NCBI RefSeq assembly: GCF_016597785.1
Contig: NZ_JAENJG010000002.1
Span: forward strand, 372,001-436,000
DNA: 64,000 bases
Source of the DNA: Leucobacter sp. L43
GTDB lineage: Bacteria > Actinomycetota > Actinomycetes > Actinomycetales > Microbacteriaceae
Direction of reading: 5' to 3'
A program made the position numbers and the translations under genes. Positions within the stretch are counted from its first letter, which is position 1. Each line of letters starts with the position of its first letter. Below the pieces are notes generated by a model. That model was not told where the DNA came from and did not search any database. It saw only the letters and a program-made list of their open reading frames with translations. Of the stretch, positions 1 through 7,997 are shown one piece after another.

Positions 1-75
1 AGTAGAGGCGTCGACCACGCGGATACTCCACGTCGCCCGCGGGTCCAGTCGGGGCAGCCGCAGGGACGGGGTCAT
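1..75 (-). CDS. serine hydrolase, N-terminal fragment (cut by window edge)
   Basis: Only about the first 25 residues are visible, reading toward the left edge. The start codon overlaps the LD-carboxypeptidase stop (ATGA), so this is the next gene of the same minus-strand operon. The visible end, WSIRVVDAST, resembles the first beta strand of class A beta-lactamase-like serine hydrolases, which often read 'xxSIxVxDxxTG'. The family call rests on this short stretch and on the peptide-hydrolase context. It is a guess until the rest is read. Confidence 0.35.
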   Translation of the reverse strand, partial: MTPSLRLPRLDPRATWSIRVVDAST

Positions 76-1028
76 CGTTCTCGTCCGTCGACGACGAGCC
101 GAGCAGTAGCTCCCGTCGCGTCGAGGGTGGCGTCGACGTTCAGCGGAACACTCAGAGCTTCGGGGTCGTGCCCGAACCCCTGCTCCCAGAGCACAGGAAC
201 GCCGAGGCCGCCGAGATACTCGTGCATGAGGTCGCGCACTTCATCGGGGTCGCCGCACTCGTGCCAGGAGCCGAGCACGATCCCTTCAGCCGCAGCGAGG
301 CGCCCCGCACGCTGCAGCTGCAGCAGAAGATTATCGAGACGGTACAGGTCTTCATCGATGTCTTCGAGGAACAGAATGCCGCCTGGAGAACGTTCTGTTT
401 CCGGCGATCCCAGCGCTGCCGCGAGCAGGCTCAGATTTCCGCCGGTGCAGCGTCCCGATGCCGCGCCAGCGACGAGCACGTCGGTCTTCGGACCCGTGAG
501 TTCGCGATCGGCCCACGGCTCGAAGAGCCAGCGGCGGACGTCCGACCGAATGAACTCCGAATCGCGGAAGACGCCGTTGCCCGGCATCGGGCAGAAGAGA
601 CTCGGAACATCGAGGTGGACCCTGAACGCCTCGTGGAGGGCGGTGATGTCGGACGAGCCGGTGAGCAGTTTCGGTCGGCCATCGGCTCGCGCTCTGGCGG
701 CTCGCATCTGCGTCCAGTCGATGCCGTCGAGCAGGCGCATGGCGCCGTATCCGCCGCGGAGGCAGACGACAGCGTCGACCTCTGGGTCGCACCATCCGTT
801 GACGAGATCATCGCGGCGCGCATCGTCTTCTCCCGCGAGGTATCGGGATCGCGAGTGCCTGTCGAGCACGTGCTCGCCGACGCGAACGGTGAGCCCCCAC
901 GCCTCGTAGTAGGAGACGGCTCGTGCAAGGCTGGTTCTCGTGCTCGGCCCTGCGGGTGCGACGATCGCGACGGTGTCGCCCGGGGCGAGGGGAGCCCTGT
1001 CGAGATACGCGGTGCGAAGTTCGGTCAT
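72..1028 (-). CDS. LD-carboxypeptidase, peptidase family S66
   Basis: 318 residues, the usual size for S66 muramoyl-tetrapeptide carboxypeptidases, which cut the L,D bond before the terminal D-Ala of murein peptides in the cytoplasm. The Ser-Glu-His triad of the family is visible: Ser126 in TGSSDITA, Glu222 in LFLEDIDED and His287 in GFGHDPEAL. The start overlaps the stop of the upstream double ATPase by 4 bases (ATGA), so it is co-translated with a peptide importer. That supports a role in trimming imported cell-wall peptides. Some S66 members act on microcin C7-like toxins (MccF). Family assignment is firm; the exact substrate is inferred. Confidence 0.88.
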   Translation of the reverse strand: MTELRTAYLDRAPLAPGDTVAIVAPAGPSTRTSLARAVSYYEAWGLTVRVGEHVLDRHSRSRYLAGEDDARRDDLVNGWCDPEVDAVVCLRGGYGAMRLLDGIDWTQMRAARARADGRPKLLTGSSDITALHEAFRVHLDVPSLFCPMPGNGVFRDSEFIRSDVRRWLFEPWADRELTGPKTDVLVAGAASGRCTGGNLSLLAAALGSPETERSPGGILFLEDIDEDLYRLDNLLLQLQRAGRLAAAEGIVLGSWHECGDPDEVRDLMHEYLGGLGVPVLWEQGFGHDPEALSVPLNVDATLDATGATARLVVDGRER

Positions 1029-2671
1029 GCGGTTTTCTCCCTGACACTCGGCGCCGCCGCGAGCAGTTCCTTCGTGTACTCGTGCTTCGGGCGCAGGAGT
1101 ACCTCCTCAGTGGGTCCTTGCTCGACGATCTCGCCGTGGTACATCACGGCGACGCGATCGGCGATGTTCCACGCCAAGCCGAGATCGTGAGTGATGACGA
1201 GAGCGGAGAGTCCGAGCCGTTGCTTCAGCGAAAGCATGAGTCCGAGGATCTCGCCGCGCACCGAGGCGTCGAGCGAAGCAACCGGCTCGTCGGCGATGAG
1301 CATCTCCGGGTGCAGAGCGAGTGCGCCGGCGATGACGACCCGCTGACGTTGACCCCCCGAGAGTTCCTGCGGGATCGCGCCGAAGAACCGCTCGGGAGGC
1401 GAGAGCTCGGCATCCACGAGGCTCTGGGCCACGCGCTCCCGTTCGTCACCCGAGATGCCCTGCACACGCAGTCCTTCCGCCACAGATTCGTACACGCTGA
1501 GCTTCGGGTTCAGCGCTGCGGATGGATCCTGCAGCACGAGCTGCACCCGTCTGCGGAAGCGTCGCAGTTGCTTTCCCTTGTCGGGCAGGGGCTCACCCGC
1601 AAAGCGGATGTCGCTTCCCTCGTCCGTCGGTTGCAGCCCCATGAGCGCTCGAGCAAGAGTGGTCTTGCCCGATCCCGATTGCCCGACAAGGGCGACGATC
1701 TCGCCGCGGTGTACGTCGAGGTCGACATCTCGTACTGCGCGCGTACCTCCGGCGCCGTGGTACGTCACATTGACTCCGCGCGCCGAGAGGAGCACCTCGT
1801 TGCTCGGCTCCGAACGGCCCGGCTCATGCGCTCCGGCGCCGTGACGAGTAACCGGTCGCATGCGCGATGCCGGGTCACCGATGACCGGGAACGCATCTGC
1901 GAGCTTGCGGGTGTACGGCTCGTTGGGCTCGGAGCAGATCATGCGCGCTTCGCCGATTTCGACGAGCTCACCATTGCGCATGATCGCGATCTGCTCGCAT
2001 GCGGTTGCGAGAACCGACAGGTCGTGGCTGATCATGAGCAGTGAGATGCCACGCTCCGAGACGAGTCGGGAGATCATGTCGAGGATCTGCTTCTGCACAA
2101 TCACGTCGAGAGCGGTCGTCGGTTCATCAGCGATGATGATGTCGGGCTCGCATGCGAGGGCCATCGCGATCATGACGCGCTGCTTCTGACCACCCGAGAG
2201 TTCGTGCGGAAATGCTCCCGCCTTCTCTGGCGGCAGGTCGACGATTTCGAGCAGTTCGAGCACGCGCGTCTCCCGCGCTTTGGCTGTCTTCCAGCGTTCG
2301 GTCACGTGGATCTGCAGCGCCTCGGTGATCTGAGCGCCGACCGTGTGCACCGGATTGAGCGAGTGCATCGCCCCCTGGAACACGATCGAGGCCTGAGCCC
2401 ACCGCAGCGCACGCAGCTCCCCGAACCTCAGCGAAGCGACGTCGGTCTCTCCGATGAGGACTCGGCCGTCCAGACGTGCGTTCTTCGGGAGGAGACGGAG
2501 TGCGCTCATGGCGAGCGTCGATTTCCCGGATCCTGATTCTCCGGCGATTCCGAGCGTGCCCCCAGCGGGGAGTTCGAGTGACACCGACCGTACGGCCGCG
2601 ATCTCTCCGCGGTCGTTGCGGCCAGAGGTGCGATAGGTGATCGATACGTTATCGAATGTCAGACCGGGCAT
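1025..2671 (-). CDS. dipeptide/oligopeptide ABC transporter, fused double ATPase (DppD-DppF type)
   Basis: 548 residues with two complete ABC ATPase halves. The first has Walker A GESGSGKST at 44-52 and LSGGQ at 158-162. The second has GQSGSGKTT at 330-338 and LSGGQ at 437-441. In E. coli these halves are separate proteins (DppD and DppF); here they are fused, as in many actinobacteria. Each half ends in the 'EPYTRKL/KHEYTKELL' segment typical of peptide importers. It starts 3 bases after the permease gene and overlaps the LD-carboxypeptidase. It powers uptake by the two permeases encoded just upstream. Confidence 0.93.
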   Translation of the reverse strand: MPGLTFDNVSITYRTSGRNDRGEIAAVRSVSLELPAGGTLGIAGESGSGKSTLAMSALRLLPKNARLDGRVLIGETDVASLRFGELRALRWAQASIVFQGAMHSLNPVHTVGAQITEALQIHVTERWKTAKARETRVLELLEIVDLPPEKAGAFPHELSGGQKQRVMIAMALACEPDIIIADEPTTALDVIVQKQILDMISRLVSERGISLLMISHDLSVLATACEQIAIMRNGELVEIGEARMICSEPNEPYTRKLADAFPVIGDPASRMRPVTRHGAGAHEPGRSEPSNEVLLSARGVNVTYHGAGGTRAVRDVDLDVHRGEIVALVGQSGSGKTTLARALMGLQPTDEGSDIRFAGEPLPDKGKQLRRFRRRVQLVLQDPSAALNPKLSVYESVAEGLRVQGISGDERERVAQSLVDAELSPPERFFGAIPQELSGGQRQRVVIAGALALHPEMLIADEPVASLDASVRGEILGLMLSLKQRLGLSALVITHDLGLAWNIADRVAVMYHGEIVEQGPTEEVLLRPKHEYTKELLAAAPSVREKTA

Positions 2672-2674
2672 GGC

Positions 2675-3598
2675 TCATCTGCTCCTGAGGGTGGGATTGA
2701 CGATGTTCTCGACGGCGCGCCCCATGAGCGTGAATGCCAGCACGACCAGCACGATCGCGATGCCCGGGGTGATGACGTACCACCAGTAGCCGCTCGTGGC
2801 GGCTGAGACGTCCATGGAGTTCTTGAGGATCGTGCCCCAGGACTGAACGCGGGGGTCCCCGAGTCCGAGGAAGGCGAGCGTCGACTCGGAGATGATCGCT
2901 GAACCCACGGTGAGCGTCGTGTTCGCAAGCACGAGCGGCAGTACCCCGGGCAGCAGGTGCTTCGTGATGATGTGCCAGTGGCTTGCGCCGAGTGCCCGGG
3001 AGCGCTCGATGTAGCCGCGCGATTCGACGGTGAGGGTCTGCGAGCGCACGACTCGCGCCGTACCGGCCCACGACGTGAGACCGATCGCGATGATGATCGT
3101 GAGTACGCCGCGGCTGAGTACCGAGGAGAGCACGATCGCGAGGATGAGCGCCGGCAGAACGAGGAAGAAATCGATGAGTCGCATCAGTACGTTGCCCGCT
3201 GCGCCGGTGAAGTGGCCGGCTGCGATGCCGACGAGCGTGCCGATGACCATGGACATCGCAGTCGCTGCGAGTCCCACGAGCAGGGAGACGCGCGCGCCCC
3301 AGACCATGCGGACCCATAGTTCACGGCCCTGATGGTCCGTGCCGAGCGGATGGTCGAGCGATGGTGGGGCGAAGCGCTCCTGATCGACGAGAGTCGTCAC
3401 ATCGAGCATGTGCGCCGGCGCAAGGACCGGGGCGAGCACCGCGACGACTGCGATGAGCACGAGGAATCCGAGGCCGACCATTCCGGCGCGATGATGTCGG
3501 AACTGATCCCAGAAATCGTGCAGCGCGGCGCGGCGGCGCGCCCAGGCGTAGTAACGCGGAGAACGCTGTTGCTTCGGATCTGCGGTGAGCGTGGTCAT
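2675..3598 (-). CDS. dipeptide ABC transporter permease, DppC/OppC family
   Basis: 307 residues from the ATG at 3598, which overlaps the stop of the preceding permease (ATGA). The longer frame upstream is only a shadow of that permease. It has an N-terminal cytoplasmic tail (DFWDQFRHHRAGMVGLG), six predicted membrane helices, and the EAA loop near SRALGASHWHIITKHLLP that docks on the ATPase. The segment FAPPSLDHPLGTDHQGREL is the standard DppC signature before the transport domain. It forms the second half of the membrane channel. Confidence 0.93.
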   Translation of the reverse strand: MTTLTADPKQQRSPRYYAWARRRAALHDFWDQFRHHRAGMVGLGFLVLIAVVAVLAPVLAPAHMLDVTTLVDQERFAPPSLDHPLGTDHQGRELWVRMVWGARVSLLVGLAATAMSMVIGTLVGIAAGHFTGAAGNVLMRLIDFFLVLPALILAIVLSSVLSRGVLTIIIAIGLTSWAGTARVVRSQTLTVESRGYIERSRALGASHWHIITKHLLPGVLPLVLANTTLTVGSAIISESTLAFLGLGDPRVQSWGTILKNSMDVSAATSGYWWYVITPGIAIVLVVLAFTLMGRAVENIVNPTLRSR

Positions 3599-4638
3599 GC
3601 GCGCCTCACTCTCGGGTCGAGTTGACGGTAGATGAGGTCGGCGATGAGGTTCATCGCGATGATGATCGCGGAGAACACCACGAAGGTGCCCTGCAAGAGC
3701 GGGAGGTCTGGACCCTTGATCGCCTCGAAGGTCAGCTTTCCGAGGCCGGGCCAGGAGAATACCGTCTCGACGGTCACGGCGCCCGCGATGAGTCCGCCGA
3801 GATGCATGAAGATGAGCGTGACGGTCGGGAGCAGCGCGTTCGGGACCGCGTGACGCCTGCGCACGAGGTCGTCCCGCAGCCCCTTGGCGCGGGCAGTGGT
3901 GAGGTAGTCGGCGCTCATCTCCTCGATGAGCGAGCTGCGCATCACCATGAGGTACTGCGCGTAGACCACGGCGACCATGGTGATGACCGGGAGCACCATG
4001 TGCGAGGCGATGTCGAGCGTCGCACCGAGCGCATCCGTCGGCGGGTTCGGGGAGCGCATGCCGCCCGTCGGGAACCAGTGCAATGTCCCGCCGAAGATCA
4101 TCAGCAGGATGAGGCCGAGCCAGAAGGTCGGCACTGACCAGAGCACGAGCGAGGATGACGAGGCGAGACGATCGAATCGCGAGCCGTGCTTCCAGGCGGC
4201 CTTCTGGCCGAGCCACAACCCGAGGGCGATTGCGAGAATGGCGGCGGTGCCGGTGAGTAGGATCGTCGGCCAGAAGTACTGGCCGATGAGACTCGACACC
4301 GACGTCTTGTAGACGTAGCTCTCGCCGAAGTTGAGGGTGAACACGTTGACGAGGTAGTCGAAGAACTGCTGCCAGAGCGGCTTGTTCAGGCCGAACTGCT
4401 CGCGGAGCAGTTCCATCTGCTCCGGCGTCATCTGCCGTTCGCGCGCCATCGAGGCGACGGGGTCTCCGGGCAGGATCTTGAACGCGAAAAAGCCGAGCAC
4501 GATCACCATGCCAAGGCTGATCGCAGCTCCGCCGAGCTTGGAGAGGACGTACTGTATCGCTGAGGTATCGCGCGGGCGTTCCTCTGCGCTCGCGCTGGTC
4601 GCTATTGCCGATGTGGACGGTGGCACCGAGTTGGTCAT
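3595..4638 (-). CDS. dipeptide ABC transporter permease, DppB/OppB family
   Basis: 347 residues. The first membrane helix (GMVIVLGFFAFKILPGDPV) and the following PGDP segment are typical of DppB. The EAA docking loop is TTARAKGLRDDLVRRRHAVPNALLP. The gene follows the binding-protein gene after 74 bases that contain a strong hairpin, and overlaps the second permease by 4 bases. It pairs with that permease to form the peptide channel. Confidence 0.93.
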   Translation of the reverse strand: MTNSVPPSTSAIATSASAEERPRDTSAIQYVLSKLGGAAISLGMVIVLGFFAFKILPGDPVASMARERQMTPEQMELLREQFGLNKPLWQQFFDYLVNVFTLNFGESYVYKTSVSSLIGQYFWPTILLTGTAAILAIALGLWLGQKAAWKHGSRFDRLASSSSLVLWSVPTFWLGLILLMIFGGTLHWFPTGGMRSPNPPTDALGATLDIASHMVLPVITMVAVVYAQYLMVMRSSLIEEMSADYLTTARAKGLRDDLVRRRHAVPNALLPTVTLIFMHLGGLIAGAVTVETVFSWPGLGKLTFEAIKGPDLPLLQGTFVVFSAIIIAMNLIADLIYRQLDPRVRRA

Positions 4639-4664
4639 GAGAACTCCTGTGGATCGATCCTGGA

Positions 4665-4703
4665 GTGCTGCGGAGGACGCGGAGGCCGAGGCCTCCGCAG
4701 CAC
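4665..4703 (-). terminator. intra-operon hairpin between binding protein and permease genes
   Basis: GTGCTGCGGAGG at 4665-4676 pairs perfectly with CCTCCGCAGCAC at 4692-4703: a 12-bp stem with a 15-nt loop in the 74-bp gap. In ABC importer operons such a hairpin after the binding-protein gene commonly stabilises the upstream mRNA or partly terminates transcription, giving excess binding protein. There is no T-run after it, so partial read-through is likely. Confidence 0.55.
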
Positions 4704-4712
4704 GAGCCGGGC

Positions 4713-6557
4713 CTATTCGACGTCGGCGAGGTTCTTTCGACGCATGACCATGTAGACGACGCCTCCGATGATGACGAGCAGTACGACGCCTCCGGCGATC
4801 AAGAGACCGGTGTTCGCGCCTTGATCGGACGAAGCGTCCGTTCCTTCGACGGGGGCGACTGTCAGGTAGCCCCAGTAGCCGGCCTGGTTCGCGATGATGC
4901 CGCCGTCCTCCGGCTGCAGCGTGAACCCATCGAAGCGGTCGGAGCGGTACGCTTCGAGGCCGTTGGCGTACCAGTTCGCGATCTGCACGGTGTCCGTGTA
5001 ATTCATCGCGAGCATCTCCTGCACGATCTCCTGACGCTTCCCCTCATCGAGCTCCGAGCGCTGCTCCGCGTACAGCTTGTCGAATTCGGGGTTGCAGTAG
5101 CCGTCCTGCGAGGTGCCGCCGGTGCCGTCTTCACTCGTGGGAAGGTTCGCACAGGTATTGATGCCGAGTTGGTAGTCGGGGTCCGGGTTCACCGACCAGC
5201 CCGTGAAGTAGATGTCGTAATCGCCCTTCACGGAAGCCGCGCTGACGGTATCGGCATCGGACGACTCGACGTTGATCTTGATCCCGATGTCTTGCATCCA
5301 TGGGACGAAGAACTCGGAGATCGATTGCTCGTTCGGTTCGCCCGCGTCAACGAGGAGACGGAGCTCGAGCTTTTGACCATCCTTCTCACGGATGCCGTCG
5401 GTGCCTTCGACCCAGCCCGCCGCATCGAGCTTCTCCTTTGCGGCTTCCGGATCGAATTCGACGATGGCCGAATCGTCGTCGGACAGGTGCCATTTGGGAA
5501 ATGACGCCGGAATGAAGCTCGTGGCTGGCACGCCCTCGCCCTCGAGCACCTTGTCGAGCAGGGTCTTCGTGTCGGTGCCGAGACGGATCGCCTGTCGCAC
5601 TTCGACGTCCTTGAGGGCTTCGGCACCGGTGCCGTACGGCGTGCCTTCGCGGGTCTGCATGCCCGGGTTGAGACTGAACGACTGGTAGCGGCGGCCGATG
5701 CCGGAGTGCGTCGTCACTCCTTCGACTCCCTCGAGAGCCTTGAACTGGGTCGGTGTGAGGCCAGTGACCATGTCGACGTCGCCCGCCTTCAGCGCCTGCA
5801 CCTGTGCGTCTGAGTTCGTGTAGTAGACGTACTGCAGCTTGTCGACCTTCGGTGCGCCTCTCCAGAAATTCGGGTTGGCCTTGAACGCGATGGATTCGTT
5901 GGCCTGATAGCTCTCCAGCACGAAGGGGCCGGAGCCCACGACATCGGCGTCATTCTGAAATTCGGCTGGATTGTCGATCTGCTCCCAGATGTGCTTCGGC
6001 ACGACCGGAATCTCTGACCCGGGGTTCGGCGCTTGTGGGGCCTTCAAGTTGATCACGACCGTGAGATCGTCGGGGGCTTCGACCGACTCGAAGCCCGAGA
6101 CCAGGTTGCCGTTCGCGGTGCCGAGTTCGGGAACCGACATCATCTGGTCGTACGTGTATTTCACGTCGGCCGACGTGATCGGTTCACCGTCGGACCACTG
6201 CATGCCCTCACGGAGTGTGAACACCCACTGCGCACCGTCTTTCTCCGTGGTCCACGACTCCGCGAGACCTTCAGTGGGTGAGCCGTCCTCTGAGCTGTTC
6301 TGCACGAGCGACTCGTACATGTAGCGGATCGTGTTCGTGGGGAGCAGGTAGATCGAGATGAACGGATTGAAGTTGTCGACGAACCCCGAGGTCGCGATGC
6401 GCAACGTGCTCGCGTCTGCTGCCTCGTCAGTCGGGGCCTCGGCTAACGCGGGCGCGGCAAACGCGGTCGCTGGCGCCACGGTGAGTGCGGCGCATGCAAC
6501 CGCAGCTCCCGCTGCGAGCGCGCGGAGCCGGTGTCTGCGTGGAGGAGTGTGCATCAT
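4713..6557 (-). CDS. peptide-binding protein of ABC transporter (SBP family 5), C-terminally membrane anchored
   Basis: 614 residues from the ATG at 6557, preceded by AAGGGA nine bases upstream; a farther ATG at 6587 lacks this. Residues 1-40 form a signal peptide (basic RR, hydrophobic stretch, AxA-type site near TAFAAPALA). No good lipobox is present. The body matches family 5 peptide-binding proteins (TLRIATSGFVDNFNPF; KYTYDQMMSVPELG; GWSVNPDPDYQLG). Unusually, the C-terminus carries a membrane helix (TGLLIAGGVVLLVIIGG) followed by MRRKN, which would anchor it outside the membrane in place of a lipid. It captures peptides for the downstream importer. Confidence 0.9.
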   Translation of the reverse strand: MMHTPPRRHRLRALAAGAAVACAALTVAPATAFAAPALAEAPTDEAADASTLRIATSGFVDNFNPFISIYLLPTNTIRYMYESLVQNSSEDGSPTEGLAESWTTEKDGAQWVFTLREGMQWSDGEPITSADVKYTYDQMMSVPELGTANGNLVSGFESVEAPDDLTVVINLKAPQAPNPGSEIPVVPKHIWEQIDNPAEFQNDADVVGSGPFVLESYQANESIAFKANPNFWRGAPKVDKLQYVYYTNSDAQVQALKAGDVDMVTGLTPTQFKALEGVEGVTTHSGIGRRYQSFSLNPGMQTREGTPYGTGAEALKDVEVRQAIRLGTDTKTLLDKVLEGEGVPATSFIPASFPKWHLSDDDSAIVEFDPEAAKEKLDAAGWVEGTDGIREKDGQKLELRLLVDAGEPNEQSISEFFVPWMQDIGIKINVESSDADTVSAASVKGDYDIYFTGWSVNPDPDYQLGINTCANLPTSEDGTGGTSQDGYCNPEFDKLYAEQRSELDEGKRQEIVQEMLAMNYTDTVQIANWYANGLEAYRSDRFDGFTLQPEDGGIIANQAGYWGYLTVAPVEGTDASSDQGANTGLLIAGGVVLLVIIGGVVYMVMRRKNLADVE

Positions 6558-6616
6558 TGCTTGGCATCCCTTCGATTTCGACCACATTCAACGCTGATGT
6601 GGGGTCGGTGCTCACC

Positions 6617-6645
6617 ATCGAACCTCAAAACGGCATGGTGGTCAA
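6617..6645 (-). promoter_or_regulatory. possible promoter of the peptide importer operon
   Basis: On the minus strand TTGACC (6640-6645) lies 17 bases before TTCGAT (6617-6622), a weak -35/-10 pair. It would give a 5' leader of about 50 bases before the binding-protein start at 6557. The -35 is good; the -10 matches poorly. Confidence 0.3.
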
Positions 6646-6655
6646 TAGATTCGTG

Positions 6656-6738
6656 ACGTATCTTCTAAAAAGGTGTGCATCGGTATTACTCCATCATTGG
6701 GGAACGCCTGCGGCTGTGTGCCGATATGCGTAACGTAT
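6656..6738. repeat. paired ACGTAT motifs 77 bp apart (candidate operator)
   Basis: ACGTAT occurs at 6656-6661 and again at 6733-6738, in the related contexts CGTGACGTATC and CGTAACGTATC, exactly 77 bp apart. This gap between the M20 gene and the binding-protein gene holds no gene. The same spacing recurs at 7914-7996. The two sites could be halves of a looped operator, but no regulator with a DNA-binding domain is visible nearby. Confidence 0.3.
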
Positions 6739-6779
6739 CGTTCATGGATCCGGACCGGTGTACGTTTCGGGGAGCGTGC

Positions 6780-7904
6780 TCACGCGGATGAGAGCAGTGC
6801 CGTGAGCAGGTCGATCCGCTCCCGAAGCGACTCCACGATGACGTGCTCATCGAGCGCATGGGCACCGCCTCCCCGCGGACCGAAACCGTCCACCGTCGGA
6901 ATGCGGAGACTCCCGAGCAGGTTCGTGTCACCCGCGCCCGCTGCCGGACGCCCGTCGATCCGTTGGCCAAGGCTTGCAGCCGTGGATGCAATGGTCGCTG
7001 TCAAAGCGGCATCGGGTGCCGTGGCACGCCATGCTGGCCGGCTGCTCAGCGTCTCGACCTCGAGGCGGGAGCCGTGCCGGATCGGAGCGAGGCCGTCCAG
7101 GGCGTTCAGCACCGCAGTTTCGGACTCTCCGTCGATGAACCTCAGTCCGATTTCGGCCTCGGCGACGTCCGGAACGACGTTCGCACGGGTTCCCCCGGCA
7201 ACGGTGCCGATGTTGCAGAGTACTGGCGCGGAAAGCGCGGGGTCCTCGACCAGCATGCGCACGCGCATGAGCTGATCGACGAGCTCGTCAATGGCCGAAA
7301 TCCCGAGCTCGGGATCGAGCGCGGCGTGGGCGGATCGACCGACGGCTCGGATGATCACCCTCGTACTCCCGCGGCGTCCGACCTTGAGTGCCCCGTCGGG
7401 GTGCGGCGATTCAAAGCCGATGGCCGCACGTGCCCCGACCGCCTCCTGCGTGATGAGTGAGGCGGTGGTCGGGGATCCGACTTCCTCATCGCACGTGAGG
7501 ATCACTCTCACCGGCATCGCCGGGGCTCCGCCGATGCGCTCGAGTGCCTCGCACATGACGGCTATGCCGCTCTTCATGTCGTAGGCGCCCGGCCCTCGGA
7601 TGACGGTACCGTCGTGCGACCACGGCAACGCCTGATCGAGTGTGCCGCGCGGCCAGACGGTATCGGTGTGCCCCACGAGGAGGAGTGGATCGGGCCCGGC
7701 GCCGAAGTCGGCGAGGATGCTCGTGCCGGCATCGGTGCGAATGCGTCGAACGGCGCCGCCGATGGCGGCGAGTCGCTCGCTGAGGGGAGTCGCGATGCGC
7801 TCACTCGCTTCGGTGTCGAAGGACGGCGATTCGATTTCTACGAGCATGCGAAGAAAATCCACGACCGGATCGGTCTGGCGCGACATCCACGGCGCTGCGT
7901 TCAT
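6780..7904 (-). CDS. M20-family metallopeptidase, candidate N-acyl-L-amino acid deacylase
   Basis: 374 residues with the M20 two-metal motifs GHTDTVWP (His, Asp), PGAYDMKSG, and CDEEVGS (general-base Glu), plus a dimerisation domain around GRRGSTRVIIRAVGRSAHA. It resembles CPG2/ArgE-like carboxypeptidases and deacylases. It is transcribed away from a GNAT and a racemase gene; together these match the three enzymes of the succinylation route that turns D- into L-amino acids, where the M20 member removes succinate. A simple peptidase role is the alternative. The start is uncertain: ATG 7904 lacks a ribosome site, and ATG 7886 is also possible. Confidence 0.85.
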   Translation of the reverse strand: MNAAPWMSRQTDPVVDFLRMLVEIESPSFDTEASERIATPLSERLAAIGGAVRRIRTDAGTSILADFGAGPDPLLLVGHTDTVWPRGTLDQALPWSHDGTVIRGPGAYDMKSGIAVMCEALERIGGAPAMPVRVILTCDEEVGSPTTASLITQEAVGARAAIGFESPHPDGALKVGRRGSTRVIIRAVGRSAHAALDPELGISAIDELVDQLMRVRMLVEDPALSAPVLCNIGTVAGGTRANVVPDVAEAEIGLRFIDGESETAVLNALDGLAPIRHGSRLEVETLSSRPAWRATAPDAALTATIASTAASLGQRIDGRPAAGAGDTNLLGSLRIPTVDGFGPRGGGAHALDEHVIVESLRERIDLLTALLSSA

Positions 7905-7913
7905 GTTTATGAA

Positions 7914-7996
7914 ACGTATCCTAGGGTTGCAAGGGCCGCAAGACCCTTATAGCATCGAGCCATTCACTGATGAATCTCGTTGCATAGGAAACGTAT
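7914..7996. repeat. second pair of ACGTAT motifs 77 bp apart in divergent promoter region
   Basis: GAAACGTAT occurs at 7911-7919 and 7988-7996, so the ACGTAT cores (7914-7919 and 7991-7996) are again exactly 77 bp apart. They sit at the two ends of the intergenic region between the divergent M20 and GNAT genes; the second overlaps the GNAT ribosome-binding site. Binding here could block both directions. The spacing match with 6656-6738 is seen directly; function is inferred. Confidence 0.3.
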
Positions 7997-7997
7997 G

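Noticed and set aside
923-2044. Long open frame on the plus strand opposite the double ATPase
   Set aside because: It is the antisense shadow of a clear ABC ATPase gene in high-GC sequence, and its translation has no recognisable domains. Many similar long antisense frames (for example 11923-13596, 13464-15239, 27934-29577, 35179-36933) were dropped for the same reason.
3599-4216. N-terminal extension of the DppC-type permease
   Set aside because: The extension translates the preceding permease gene in the wrong frame. The ATG at 3598, in an ATGA overlap, gives a normal DppC length.
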